This document shows positions 8,056 through 16,179 of a stretch of DNA of 32,124 bases, in pieces. The stretch's first letter is position 1; every line of letters starts with the position of its first letter. The DNA is taken from the NCBI GenBank assembly GCA_947624865.1, contig CANQMH010000017.1, positions 1 to 32,124 on the forward strand, written 5' to 3'. The stretch comes from an uncultured Clostridia bacterium. Its GTDB lineage: Bacteria; Bacillota; Clostridia; Oscillospirales; Acutalibacteraceae. The notes beneath the pieces are model-generated. The model did not search any database. It was not told where the DNA came from and was given only the letters and a program-made list of their open reading frames with translations. Position numbers and translations under genes: made by a program.

Positions 8056-8958
8056 GTGGTTATTTTGCAAAATGAGGACAGGAAAAATTCAATAGGAATA
8101 GCTTTTTCGGGAGGCGGACTTCAGGGAATTGCCCACATTGGAGCGGTACAGGCGCTCTATGAGCTTGGCATAAGACCTCAGTTTGTTTCGGGTACAAGCT
8201 CAGGAGCGGCTATGGCGGCTATTGTGGCAATGGGCTGTACTGCCGAGGAAATGAAAGAGATTGCAAAAAAGCATTGGCAAACGCTTGCCGAAATTGATAA
8301 CGGTCTTATTTTTAAATCTTTGGCTCAGTTTATTCTTAACAAGAAAGTACAAAAAGACGGCATTAAATCTGGCGAGCTTATTTCCGATGTTATAAAAGAG
8401 ATTATGGATGAAAGGAATATAAAAGGATTTAAGGATTTGCCGATTAATCTTTCGATATGTACTGTCGATACTCTGACTACCGACGAATGTATATTCACAA
8501 CAGAGGACGAGCATCTTGAAAACGAGCATATACACTACATTTCCAATGCTCCTCTTGAAATTGCAGTGCGTGCAAGTATGTCGTTCCCCGCCATATATAC
8601 AACCTGTACTTATGACAAATATAACTTCATCGACGGCGGTTCAAAAGACAATCTTCCCGTAAAAATACTGCGCGATATGGGCGTGGGAAAGGTGCTTGCA
8701 ATCGGCTTTGACATTTTAAATTATGACCCAGACGCAGGTCTTGACGGACTGATAAAGGTTATCTGGCGTGCGCTTGACGTATATTCTATTGACGGTACGA
8801 GAAAGTCAATGAAAATGGCGGATTATGCAGTTGAGATAAACAACAAAAACACTCAGCTTTTTTCTATTGACAATGTTGATGAAACCATTCAGGAGGGTTA
8901 TGACGCGATTATGGAGCATAAGGATGAAATCCTCAGAATTTTCGGCAGTAACGAGTAA
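8056..8958 (+). CDS. Patatin-like phospholipase family protein
   Basis: A 300-aa cytoplasmic serine lipid acyl hydrolase of the RssA/YlbK group. The oxyanion-hole motif GGGLQG is at 19-24. The nucleophile elbow GTSSG is at 46-50 (Ser48), and the catalytic aspartate lies in DGG at 193-195, so the Ser-Asp dyad is complete. The start is GTG, with AAGGA ending 5 nt upstream and overlapping the stop of the preceding gene. It is the last gene before a strong terminator. It probably acts on membrane lipids, but the natural substrate of such bacterial enzymes is rarely known. Confidence 0.93.
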   Translation: MVILQNEDRKNSIGIAFSGGGLQGIAHIGAVQALYELGIRPQFVSGTSSGAAMAAIVAMGCTAEEMKEIAKKHWQTLAEIDNGLIFKSLAQFILNKKVQKDGIKSGELISDVIKEIMDERNIKGFKDLPINLSICTVDTLTTDECIFTTEDEHLENEHIHYISNAPLEIAVRASMSFPAIYTTCTYDKYNFIDGGSKDNLPVKILRDMGVGKVLAIGFDILNYDPDAGLDGLIKVIWRALDVYSIDGTRKSMKMADYAVEINNKNTQLFSIDNVDETIQEGYDAIMEHKDEILRIFGSNE

Positions 8959-8998
8959 TCCCTATTATCTGATTATTGAAATTAACTGAATTTTATTG

Positions 8999-9030
8999 CG
9001 GCGGTCTGTATAGAGCAGACTGCCGTTTTT
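8999..9030 (+). terminator. Intrinsic terminator after the patatin gene
   Basis: CGGCGGTCTG (8999-9008) pairs along all ten bases (one G-U) with CAGACTGCCG (9016-9025), followed by TTTTT. Confidence 0.9.
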
Positions 9031-9043
9031 GTTCTATATGAGG

Positions 9044-9072
9044 TTGATATTTACCATATTTTGATGTATAAT
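9044..9072 (+). promoter_or_regulatory. Sigma-A promoter of the DUF951-prfA operon
   Basis: TTGATA at 9044-9049 and TATAAT at 9067-9072 have a 17-bp spacer. The promoter sits between the patatin terminator and the DUF951 gene. Confidence 0.8.
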
Positions 9073-9124
9073 AAAATTTAAACTGAATTCAAAATGAATA
9101 TAAATTGAATTGGAGGCGTTATGC

Positions 9125-9304
9125 GTGACTGTAAAGGTTGGCGACCGTGTCGAAATGAAAAAACAGCATCCATGCGGCGGCAAGACCTTTTTGATTTTGC
9201 GTATCGGAATGGATTTTAAAATCAAATGCGAAAAATGCGGCAGAGAGGTTATGGTTGCGCGCAATAAAATAGAGAAAAACATCAAAAAAATTATTACGGA
9301 TTAA
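9125..9304 (+). CDS. DUF951 family protein
   Basis: A 59-aa protein read as MTVKVGDRVEMKKQHPCGG onward. It ends with the CEKCGREVMV segment and a basic tail. The motif KKxHPCGG and the later CxxC are the hallmarks of DUF951, a small single-domain family widespread in Firmicutes. The four cysteines suggest a small metal or nucleic-acid binding fold, but the function is not established. An in-frame TTG at 9110 would add five residues but overlaps the GGAGG at 9112-9116. The GTG at 9125, 8 nt after GGAGG, is the better start. It is the first gene of the prfA operon, and prfA starts 9 nt after its stop. Confidence 0.9.
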   Translation: MTVKVGDRVEMKKQHPCGGKTFLILRIGMDFKIKCEKCGREVMVARNKIEKNIKKIITD

Positions 9305-9313
9305 GGAATACTT

Positions 9314-10387
9314 ATGTTTGAGAAGATAGAAATTTTTGATAAGAGATATTCAGAGCTTTCGCAAAAGCTTTACGAGCCGTCAGTTGCATCAGACCCTGAT
9401 GAATATCAGAAAATAATGAAAGAAATCAAATCTATTGAGGAAATTGTGCTGACGTACCGCAAGTATAAATCAGAGCTTAAAAAAGAGCAGGACAGCCTTG
9501 ATATTATATATGAAACTACAGATTCCGAGCTAAAGGAGCTTGCTCAGGCAGAGCTTGATGAGGCAAAAGAAAACATTGAACAGCTTTCTAATCAGCTTAA
9601 AATACTGCTTTTGCCCAAAGACCCTAACGATGAACGCAACGTAATTATAGAGATACGAGGCGGTGCAGGAGGAGAAGAATCTGCGTTGTTCAGTGCAGTT
9701 CTTTTCAGAATGTACACAATGTATGCCGAAAAACGCGGATACAAAGTTGAAATTATCAATACCAGTGAAACAGAGCTTGGAGGATATAAGGAAATTTCAT
9801 TTATGGTTGAGGGTGAAGGAGCTTATTCGCGTTTTAAGTATGAAAGCGGTGTACATCGTGTTCAGCGAGTTCCCGAAACCGAAAGCCAGGGCAGAGTGCA
9901 TACATCTACAACTACGGTTGCAGTCTTGCCCGAAGCAGAGGACGTTGAGTTTGAAATTGACTCGAATGATTTAAAAATAGATACGTTCCGCTCCAGCGGC
10001 GCAGGCGGTCAGCACATAAACAAAACAAGCTCGGCAATACGAATTACCCATATTCCCACGGGAACCGTGGTAGAGTGTCAGGACGAGAGAAGTCAGTATA
10101 AGAACAAGGATAAGGCTTTAAAGGTACTAAAAAGTCGTCTGCTTAAAGAAAAGCAGGATAAACAGGCAAGCGAAATTGCCGCAGACAGAAAATCACAGGT
10201 GGGTACAGGCGACAGAAGTGAACGCATACGCACCTATAATTATCCTCAGGGAAGAATCACCGACCACCGAATCGGTCTTACGCTCTACAAGCTTGAGAGC
10301 ATTTTAAACGGAAATCTTGACGAGGTTATTGACGCGCTTGTTACAGCCGAGCGCGCCGAAAGGCTGAAAGAAAGTATGGAAGCATAA
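9314..10387 (+). CDS. prfA: Peptide chain release factor 1
   Basis: A 357-aa class I release factor that reads UAA and UAG in the ribosomal A site and triggers peptide release. The GGQ motif that hydrolyses peptidyl-tRNA is at 231-233 in [14 protein letters not shown]. The codon-recognition tripeptide position reads P-E-T at 187-189 within [14 protein letters not shown]. The sequence and length favour RF1 over RF2, and there is no in-frame UGA programmed frameshift site of the prfB type. GGA lies 8 nt before the ATG. In many Firmicutes prmC, the GGQ methylase, is next to prfA. Here the next gene is the threonylcarbamoyl-AMP synthase instead. Confidence 0.97.
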   Translation: MFEKIEIFDKRYSELSQKLYEPSVASDPDEYQKIMKEIKSIEEIVLTYRKYKSELKKEQDSLDIIYETTDSELKELAQAELDEAKENIEQLSNQLKILLLPKDPNDERNVIIEIRGGAGGEESALFSAVLFRMYTMYAEKRGYKVEIINTSETELGGYKEISFMVEGEGAYSRFKYESGVHRVQRVPETESQGRVHTSTTTVAVLPEAEDVEFEIDSNDLKIDTFRSSGAGGQHINKTSSAIRITHIPTGTVVECQDERSQYKNKDKALKVLKSRLLKEKQDKQASEIAADRKSQVGTGDRSERIRTYNYPQGRITDHRIGLTLYKLESILNGNLDEVIDALVTAERAERLKESMEA

Positions 10388-10438
10388 TACTAATCCTTGT
10401 CGGTTTGTCTGAGGTTAGTATAAAACAAGGTGAATATT

Positions 10439-11473
10439 TTGAATACATTGATGCTTAAAAATTCTCCCGAAAATATAAAAAAAGCCGCCGCAATCCTCAG
10501 GACAGGAGGTCTTGTAGGTATTCCTACCGAAACTGTTTACGGACTTGCGGCAAACGCATTAGACAGAAATGCCGTGAAAAAGATTTTTGCCGCAAAGGGA
10601 AGACCTGCGGATAATCCTCTGATAGTCCATATTGCTGATTTTGACGACATAATCAGATATAATTTGGTAAAAGAAATTCCCAAGAGTGCAAAAAAGCTTG
10701 CAGAAAAATTCTGGCCGGGACCCCTTACAATGATTATGAAAAAATCAGATGCAATTCCAAATGAAGTTTCCGCAGGACTTGATACGGTTGCGATTCGCTT
10801 TCCAAGCCATAAAACGGCTCAACAAATAATCAGAACGGCTGATATTCCTCTTGCCGCGCCGTCGGCAAATCTTTCCGGTTCTCCTAGTCCCACGTCGGCA
10901 CAGCACGTTATGAACGATATGGACGGCAGAATTGACGCGGTTTTTGACGGGGGAATGTGTGATGTGGGACTTGAAAGTACCGTAATAACGCTTGTCACAG
11001 AAATTCCCCGAGTTCTCAGACCGGGCGGAGTTACTCTTGAACAGCTTAAAGCTGTTCTTGGAGAAATTGAAGTTGACCATGCTGTTTTACATAAACTTGG
11101 GGACGATGCAAAGGCGGCAAGTCCCGGAATGAAATACAAGCATTATGCGCCAAAAGCAAATGTAATACTTCTTAAATGCAGTGATGAAGAGTATATTGAT
11201 TATGTAAACAAAAATTATAAATACGGAGTTGCAGCATTGTGCTGTGACGAAGATATACCTTATTTAAAGGCAAAGACATTTTCATTGGGAAAACGCAATG
11301 ATTATGCTGCGCAGGCTCAAAGATTATTTGACGAGCTGAGAAAAATTGACGAAAACAGCGATGTTTTAACTGTTTATTCACGTCTGCCGTCGGTTGACGG
11401 AGTGGGAATGGCGGTATATAACAGGCTGATAAGGGCGGCAGGATTTGAGGTGATTGACCTTGAAAAAATATAA
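10439..11473 (+). CDS. L-threonylcarbamoyladenylate synthase (Sua5/YwlC type)
   Basis: Makes threonylcarbamoyl-AMP from threonine, bicarbonate and ATP for the t6A modification at position 37 of ANN-decoding tRNAs. The YrdC domain fills about residues 10-205: GGLVGIPTETVYGLAANA, then KGRPADNPLIVH and FWPGPLTMI. A C-terminal Sua5 domain follows to about residue 340, so this is the long Sua5 form, not the short TsaC form. GTG at 10430 is possible, but the SD AAGGTGA at 10427-10433 covers it. The TTG at 10439, 5 nt after the SD, is preferred. The end overlaps coaE by 14 nt, so the two are translationally coupled. Confidence 0.93.
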   Translation: MNTLMLKNSPENIKKAAAILRTGGLVGIPTETVYGLAANALDRNAVKKIFAAKGRPADNPLIVHIADFDDIIRYNLVKEIPKSAKKLAEKFWPGPLTMIMKKSDAIPNEVSAGLDTVAIRFPSHKTAQQIIRTADIPLAAPSANLSGSPSPTSAQHVMNDMDGRIDAVFDGGMCDVGLESTVITLVTEIPRVLRPGGVTLEQLKAVLGEIEVDHAVLHKLGDDAKAASPGMKYKHYAPKANVILLKCSDEEYIDYVNKNYKYGVAALCCDEDIPYLKAKTFSLGKRNDYAAQAQRLFDELRKIDENSDVLTVYSRLPSVDGVGMAVYNRLIRAAGFEVIDLEKI

Positions 11474-12071
11474 AATTGTCGGACTTACAGGACAGAGCGG
11501 AGCAGGCAAAAGCACAGTTGCGGCGCTTTTTGAAAAAAATAACGTCAGGGTGATTAATGCCGATTTGCTTGTTCAAAGGCTTTATCGGGGAAATTCAATA
11601 TGTCTGAAAACGGTTTCGTCGGTTTTCGGCGCTGACATAGTAAATCCCGACGGCGTACTTAACAGAGAACTGCTTGCTCAGAGAGCATTTTCCTCAAAAG
11701 ACAACACAAGGCTTTTAAACTCAATTGTACACCCGTTTGTTATGTCGTGTTTTCTTGATGAGCTAAAAACTGCGGTTTCAGAAAACCCGGATATTATTGT
11801 TTATGATGCTCCGCAGTTATTTGAAAGCAATGCCGATTTAATATGCGATTTTATTGTGAGTGTAGTTGCTGACAAAGATAATAGGATAAAAAGAATATGC
11901 GCGCGTGACAAAATTACGCGGCAGCAGGCTATTATGAGGCTTAACGCACAGCTTAGCGAGGATTTTTTCAGAAGAAATTCTGATTTTATAATTGAAAATA
12001 ACGGCAGTTTGGATATATTGAAAACACAATTTGATAGTATTTTTAAAAAGCTTCAAATTGTCCAGAGGTGA
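11460..12071 (+). CDS. coaE: Dephospho-CoA kinase
   Basis: Last step of coenzyme A synthesis: ATP-dependent phosphorylation of the 3'-OH of dephospho-CoA. The N-terminal P-loop reads GQSGAGKST. It is followed by VINADLLVQRLY (D in the usual acceptor-binding position), NSIVHPFV and the lid region RICARDKITRQQA. 203 aa is the normal length. TTG 11454 is in frame, but GAGG ends only 3 nt before it. TTG 11460 is 9 nt from GAGG and gives the start MKKYKIVGLTG. It overlaps the Sua5 gene and is followed after 4 nt by the transglycosylase gene. Confidence 0.93.
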   Translation: MKKYKIVGLTGQSGAGKSTVAALFEKNNVRVINADLLVQRLYRGNSICLKTVSSVFGADIVNPDGVLNRELLAQRAFSSKDNTRLLNSIVHPFVMSCFLDELKTAVSENPDIIVYDAPQLFESNADLICDFIVSVVADKDNRIKRICARDKITRQQAIMRLNAQLSEDFFRRNSDFIIENNGSLDILKTQFDSIFKKLQIVQR

Positions 12072-12075
12072 TTTA

Positions 12076-12687
12076 ATGCCTAAGCCTTCCCGTTACAGAA
12101 GGAAAAGCAAAAGAGGAATAAAGGCAATTATATGGCTTGTAGTTGTGGCCATTTTGACAGGCGGTGTCATACTTTTCGTTTCGGTATATTTTGAGGACAC
12201 AAAAACAGATCTTGAAAAAGTTAATTATCCGCAAAAGTACAGCGAGTATGTTGAAAAAGCGGCGGAGGATTATGACCTTGAACCGGCGCTTATTTATGCA
12301 GTGATCCGCACTGAAAGCGGATTTAATCCCGATGCAGAGTCTGACGCGGGCGCATGCGGAATTATGCAGATTATGCCGTCGTCATTTGAATGGCTTCAGC
12401 AGAAACGGGGAACTGAGGGAGAATATACAACTCAGGATTTATTCAATCCCGAAATATGTATTGATTACGGCAGTTATCTTCTCAAGTATTTTTATGATTT
12501 ATACGGCGACGAAAGATGTGCCGTCGCCGCGTATAACGCAGGATTTGTGGTTGGAGGCTGGCTTGAGGACAGCAGATACAGCGATGACGGAAAAACACTG
12601 ACTGAAATTCCATATCCCGAAACAAGCAGCTACGTCGATAAGGTTGAAAGCGCAAAAGAAATGTATATCAAATTATATTATTCATAA
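12076..12687 (+). CDS. Membrane-anchored lytic transglycosylase (SLT domain)
   Basis: Cleaves glycan strands of peptidoglycan to 1,6-anhydro ends. Residues 1-14 are very basic, one TM anchor spans about 15-37, and the SLT domain covers about 55-200. The catalytic glutamate is E80 in IRTESGF. GIMQIMP (95-101) and AAYNAG (151-156) complete the family signature. A longer frame opens at TTG 12031 inside coaE, but AGAGGTG at 12064-12070 points to the ATG at 12076. The gene begins 4 nt after coaE, the gene order seen in other Clostridia. 203 aa is typical for this short group. Confidence 0.93.
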   Translation: MPKPSRYRRKSKRGIKAIIWLVVVAILTGGVILFVSVYFEDTKTDLEKVNYPQKYSEYVEKAAEDYDLEPALIYAVIRTESGFNPDAESDAGACGIMQIMPSSFEWLQQKRGTEGEYTTQDLFNPEICIDYGSYLLKYFYDLYGDERCAVAAYNAGFVVGGWLEDSRYSDDGKTLTEIPYPETSSYVDKVESAKEMYIKLYYS

Positions 12688-12714
12688 AATAATCAAAAAA
12701 GGAAGGATTATAAT

Positions 12715-14127
12715 ATGGTTGAAGAAAAATCAAAAACAGCAAAGCTTAAAGAAAAAATTATGATGACCGAGCCTGAGGGCATTAAGGCATTATCAAAAAA
12801 AGAGATAAAAAAGGCGGATGAATTCTGTATAGGATACAAGGCCTTTTTGGATAATTCACCGATTGAGCGTGAAGCTGTGCGCTATACGGTGGAGCTTGTT
12901 AAAAAATCGGGATTTACCAAATTTGACCCTGACGCTGATTATAAGGCAGGAGACAAAGTTTATTACATCAATCGCGACAAGGCGATTGCGCTTGCCGTAA
13001 TCGGCAAAAATGGAGTAAAAAACGGAGCAAGACTTGCAATCGCACATATTGATTCACCGAGAATTGATTTAAAGCCTAACCCTCTGTATGAGTCGAACAA
13101 CCTTGCGCTTTTTAAAACTCATTATTACGGCGGATTAAAGAAATATCAGTGGACGGCAATTCCGCTTTCTCTGCACGGTACCGTGATTAAGATTGACGGA
13201 AGCCGAGTTGATATAAGCTGGGGTGATAAGGATGACGAATCCTGCTTCTGCATTACCGATTTGCTTCCTCACCTTGCAAAGGATCAGTCTGCCAAACCTA
13301 TGTCTAAGGTTTTTACTGGTGAAGATTTGAACGTGCTTGTAGGTTCACGCCCTTATGATACAAAGGATGAGGAAAAAGACCTTGTAAAGCTAAATGTAAT
13401 GGCAATTCTTAATAAAAAATACGGAATTTGCGAAGGAGATTTTCTTTCGGCAGAGCTCTGCCTTATTCCGTCATATAAGGCGAAGGATATCGGCTTTGAC
13501 TCAAGTATGATAGGCGGTTACGGACACGATGATAAGGTTTGCGCTTATCCTGCAATTATGGCGGCTGTTGACGCTGCTGTGCCCGAACAGACCTGCATAA
13601 CCTATCTCGCAGATAAGGAGGAAATAGGAAGCGACGGCAATACCGGTATGCAAAGCGATTTTCTGCGTTTCTTCATCTATGACCTTGCTAAGCAGGACGG
13701 AACTGAAGGTTACAGGGCGCTTTCGCAAAGCACCTGTCTTTCTGCCGACGTAAGCGCCGCTTTTGACCCCACATACGCTTCTGCTTATGAAGCTAAAAAC
13801 AGCTCATATATAAATAACGGCGTCATTATTTCAAAATATACAGGACACGGCGGAAAATATGATACCTCAGACGCTTCAGCCGAATATATGGGCAAAATTC
13901 GTACAATGCTCGAAAAGAATGATATTTTATGGCAGGTAGGAGAGCTTGGAAAAGTTGACCAAGGGGGCGGCGGAACAATTGCAAAGTATGTTGCCAATAT
14001 GAATGTTGACGTTGTCGATTTGGGTGTACCCGTACTTTCAATGCACGCTCCGTTTGAGATTGTATCTAAAACAGACGTTTATATGGCATACAGAGCCTTT
14101 TTCGCGTTTTTTGATGCAAAAGATTAA
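12715..14127 (+). CDS. M18 family aminopeptidase
   Basis: A 470-aa dinuclear zinc aminopeptidase of the aspartyl-aminopeptidase family (ApeB/DNPEP). The metal and catalytic sites are visible: AHIDS (H111, D113), YGHDDK (D272), DKEEIGSDG (E302/E303) and SMHAPFE (H444). It is cytoplasmic, forms large oligomers in known cases, and trims N-terminal residues, often acidic ones, from peptides. AGGAAGG lies 8 nt before the ATG. It is 27 nt after the transglycosylase gene and probably the last gene of this run. I did not see a terminator between it and the tRNA gene promoter. Confidence 0.94.
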   Translation: MVEEKSKTAKLKEKIMMTEPEGIKALSKKEIKKADEFCIGYKAFLDNSPIEREAVRYTVELVKKSGFTKFDPDADYKAGDKVYYINRDKAIALAVIGKNGVKNGARLAIAHIDSPRIDLKPNPLYESNNLALFKTHYYGGLKKYQWTAIPLSLHGTVIKIDGSRVDISWGDKDDESCFCITDLLPHLAKDQSAKPMSKVFTGEDLNVLVGSRPYDTKDEEKDLVKLNVMAILNKKYGICEGDFLSAELCLIPSYKAKDIGFDSSMIGGYGHDDKVCAYPAIMAAVDAAVPEQTCITYLADKEEIGSDGNTGMQSDFLRFFIYDLAKQDGTEGYRALSQSTCLSADVSAAFDPTYASAYEAKNSSYINNGVIISKYTGHGGKYDTSDASAEYMGKIRTMLEKNDILWQVGELGKVDQGGGGTIAKYVANMNVDVVDLGVPVLSMHAPFEIVSKTDVYMAYRAFFAFFDAKD

Positions 14128-14134
14128 AAAATAC

Positions 14135-14163
14135 TTGCAATTTAATTTGAAGTATGATATTAT
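14135..14163 (+). promoter_or_regulatory. Promoter of tRNA-Arg
   Basis: TTGCAA at 14135-14140 and TATTAT at 14158-14163 with a 17-bp spacer, ending 27 nt before the tRNA. Confidence 0.6.
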
Positions 14164-14190
14164 ACTACTTGCGGTTGTAAAACCGCATAT

Positions 14191-14267
14191 GCGCCGGTAG
14201 CTCAGCTGGATAGAGTGTCTGACTACGAATCAGAAGGTCGGGAGTTCGAGTCTCTTCCGGCGCGCCA
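14191..14267 (+). tRNA. tRNA-Arg (anticodon ACG)
   Basis: A complete cloverleaf. The acceptor stem GCGCCGG pairs with CCGGCGC at 14257-14263. The D arm is GCTC/GAGT, and the anticodon stem TCTGA/TCAGA holds loop CTACGAA with anticodon ACG at 14225-14227. The T arm is GGGAG/CTCTT with loop TTCGAGT. The 3' CCA is encoded (14265-14267) after discriminator G. The A34 is normally edited to inosine to read CGN codons. The pseudogenes and the AT-rich island lie just downstream, as at many integration hot spots. Confidence 0.97.
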
Positions 14268-14293
14268 TAAAAGGGTACAAAAAAGATGCCTAA

Positions 14294-14323
14294 CAAAAAA
14301 GTCCGATTTTATCGGGCTTTTTT
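14294..14323 (+). terminator. Terminator after tRNA-Arg
   Basis: GTCCGAT pairs with ATCGGGC around a TTT loop, flanked by six A on the left and six T on the right. The symmetry means it can serve both strands. Confidence 0.85.
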
Positions 14324-14451
14324 GTGTTTTTGGGAGAATTTTTTCAAGATGGTGTTATAAATACCAAAAGGCTAAAATCCTATTCAAAAATTATTCGAAC
14401 CGATAAAAACCGAATAAACAGAATCTACAAATAAAACTCATCTCAATACTT

Positions 14452-15597
14452 TTATGCCAATCTTTTTGAATGCAAACTAATTTTTGATTCATTGAGTTTT
14501 AAAGAATCAATCATAAACGGCGAATACGTTGTGTATATTACCTGATATTCGGGTGCCAGTTTCTCATCAATAAATCGCAGCAAATCGTTTTGTGCAGAAG
14601 CATGGAAACTAAGACCAGGCTTGTTTAAAAGCAAAATGTATTTAATATTTTTGTCACCTTGAATTTTACTAAACCATACAAGGAAAGAGAAAAACCAGAG
14701 GAAGCCTTTACTACGGCTTTTCAGTGGCAATGTCACTCTATGCTTAGAATTATAAATTCTGATATTAAGATAGCGAACATTATTTGCAGCATGCTCAATA
14801 TCAAAACGAATCTCAAGATTCTGGTTTGTTGTCCAATACTCAAACATATCGTCAGTGATGGAATTGGATGTTGTCTCCAACTGAGCTTTAAATGTTTCAA
14901 AATTACTTTCTGACTGAATATCAGCAATCTACAAGCCACTCAATTCGAACAGAGCTTTGACAATTTTGTATTCTTCAGAAGACAAACTCCCTGTAGGTTT
15001 TCCAGCAGCGAAATCATTAAAATTAATTCTGCATGGCAAGCTAAAATAATCGCTGAAATACCAGAGCTTAGGGATTGCTAGAGAAATGAAGGTTCTATAA
15101 ATATAACCTGCGAGCGAATTTTTCCATCTGCCCGATCCCTTTTTTATCTTTTCTAACTCAGTCTTAATCTCTTTTATTCCAGGGAGTGTGCTGTTCTCTG
15201 TAACTGTATCCTTTAAGTTTGAAAAAGAATCTGCTTCATTGATAAATTCTTTGCCTTGATTGCCAACACCAAAAGTTTTAATCAACCAGTCTTTGAAAAT
15301 GCTAAAATCAACTGAAACTCCTGTTGTTGTCATAGTATGATGTTACGGAAAAAATCTGTTTTTGAATTATTTCTAATGCAAAAGCATCCTCGATACTTTG
15401 AATATCTTCATCAGACAATTCATATTAGCAAGTGATTGCCTCTGGATTTTCATTACGTACTTTGGTTAATTCTCCACGGGGATAATCTAAATCTTTACTG
15501 AATTTGAATTCTGCATTATCCTCAAAGTAGTTTGACTTTGACAAAGCTTCAAGCAACGCAGTTTTGAAAGCCTTGCGGCTTTGACTTGTACGGATGG
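14452..15597 (-). pseudogene. Broken OLD-like AAA ATPase gene
   Basis: Two reading frames of 134 and 142 codons (15333-14929 and 14880-14452) are in the same frame. They are separated only by a TAG at 14931-14929 and 16 sense codons. Upstream on the same strand, coding continues from about 15597 (KTALLEALSKSN onward). It is broken by a TAA at 15427-15425 and a frameshift near 15310-15345. The C-terminal part resembles the ABC-type head of OLD-family ATPases: LNKPGLSFHASAQNDLLRFIDE and IYTTYSPFMI. The Walker B should read LLLDEPG, but D and E are replaced by N and K. Walker A is not visible. The gene is dead; intact relatives are typical of defence islands. Confidence 0.7.
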
Positions 15598-15613
15598 GCT
15601 TGACTTGACGTCA

Positions 15614-15706
15614 ATGGGTGAGAAAAAGGTTGCGTTGCCTGATGAAATGGTAACAGCAATAGAAAACTGCGGATTCTGGGAGAGTATTCCGCTATTGAAA
15701 TTCTAA
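15614..15706 (+). pseudogene. Unrecognised 30-codon coding fragment
   Basis: ATG 15614 to TAA 15706 encodes MGEKKVALPDEMVTAIENCG and ten further residues ending WESIPLLKF. The frame stays open upstream through about 15560. It looks like the tail of a real gene, with protein-like composition and no repeats. It has no RBS and sits between two dead genes, so I take it as debris. I do not recognise the family. Confidence 0.3.
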
Positions 15707-15987
15707 TTATAGAATGTGGTGTGTTAGCTTTTTATGTAGGGAATCAAGGCAGATTTGATTCAATGGTTATTTCCGTTCTTAAAGAAATGAAAAATAAGTA
15801 TCCTCATATTTCTTATTCGGTAGACTTTCCCTATCTTCCAAAAGAGAATAAGAGTTATAACGAATAAAACACCCTCTATCCATACGGAATAGAGAGTGTA
15901 CCTAAACGCTTTTGTATATCGTGGAGAAATAACTGGATGATAGATAATTCACAATATGTTATAAATATAGGAAAGAATTGTGGTTAA
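15694..15987 (+). pseudogene. Broken SLOG-family (DUF1273-like) gene fragment
   Basis: One frame reads AFYVGNQGRFDSMVISVLKE up to a TAA at 15865-15867. It then continues in the same frame as LYPYGIESVPKRFCISWRNNWMI and on to a TAA at 15985-15987. Both halves match what I remember of one small clostridial protein family with a Rossmann-like SLOG nucleotide-binding fold. In that family FYVGNQG..FDSMV is followed about 40 residues later by IYPEG and RF.I..RN.WMI. The N-terminus is missing and the gene has no start, so it is a remnant. SLOG proteins bind nucleotide signals and are often linked to defence and stress systems. Confidence 0.6.
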
Positions 15988-16128
15988 TTATATTTATAAA
16001 TATTTTGAATTAAGTTTGATTTGCAAAATTATATTATATTGCAATAATATTATTAGTTAATGGCATTATATTGTTTTTTGCTAAAATTCCAAAAAATTAC
16101 ACAAGACTTTCTAAAAAATACAAAATTA

Positions 16129-16158
16129 TTGACATATTTTGTTGTATTGTGATATAAT
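16129..16158 (+). promoter_or_regulatory. Strong promoter of the SPFH/AAA+ operon
   Basis: TTGACA at 16129-16134, an 18-bp spacer and TATAAT at 16153-16158, with TG at 16150-16151 (extended -10). All three elements are near consensus. It starts transcription about 15-25 nt before the first start codon. The stretch 15988-16128 upstream is AT-rich with no gene. It contains TTGCAA at 16021-16026 and again at 16039-16044, a weak operator candidate. Confidence 0.85.
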
Positions 16159-16179
16159 AAAAACAAAATTGGAAAATAG

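Noticed and set aside
14191-14267. tRNA 3' end as an attachment site with a second copy in the window
   Set aside because: No repeat of the CTTCCGGCGCG segment was found by eye to the right of the tRNA, so no att pair can be claimed.
16021-16044. TTGCAA-N12-TTGCAA as an operator for the SPFH operon
   Set aside because: The half-site is itself a 6-bp palindrome in very AT-rich DNA and lies over 80 bp before the -35; it is too likely by chance.
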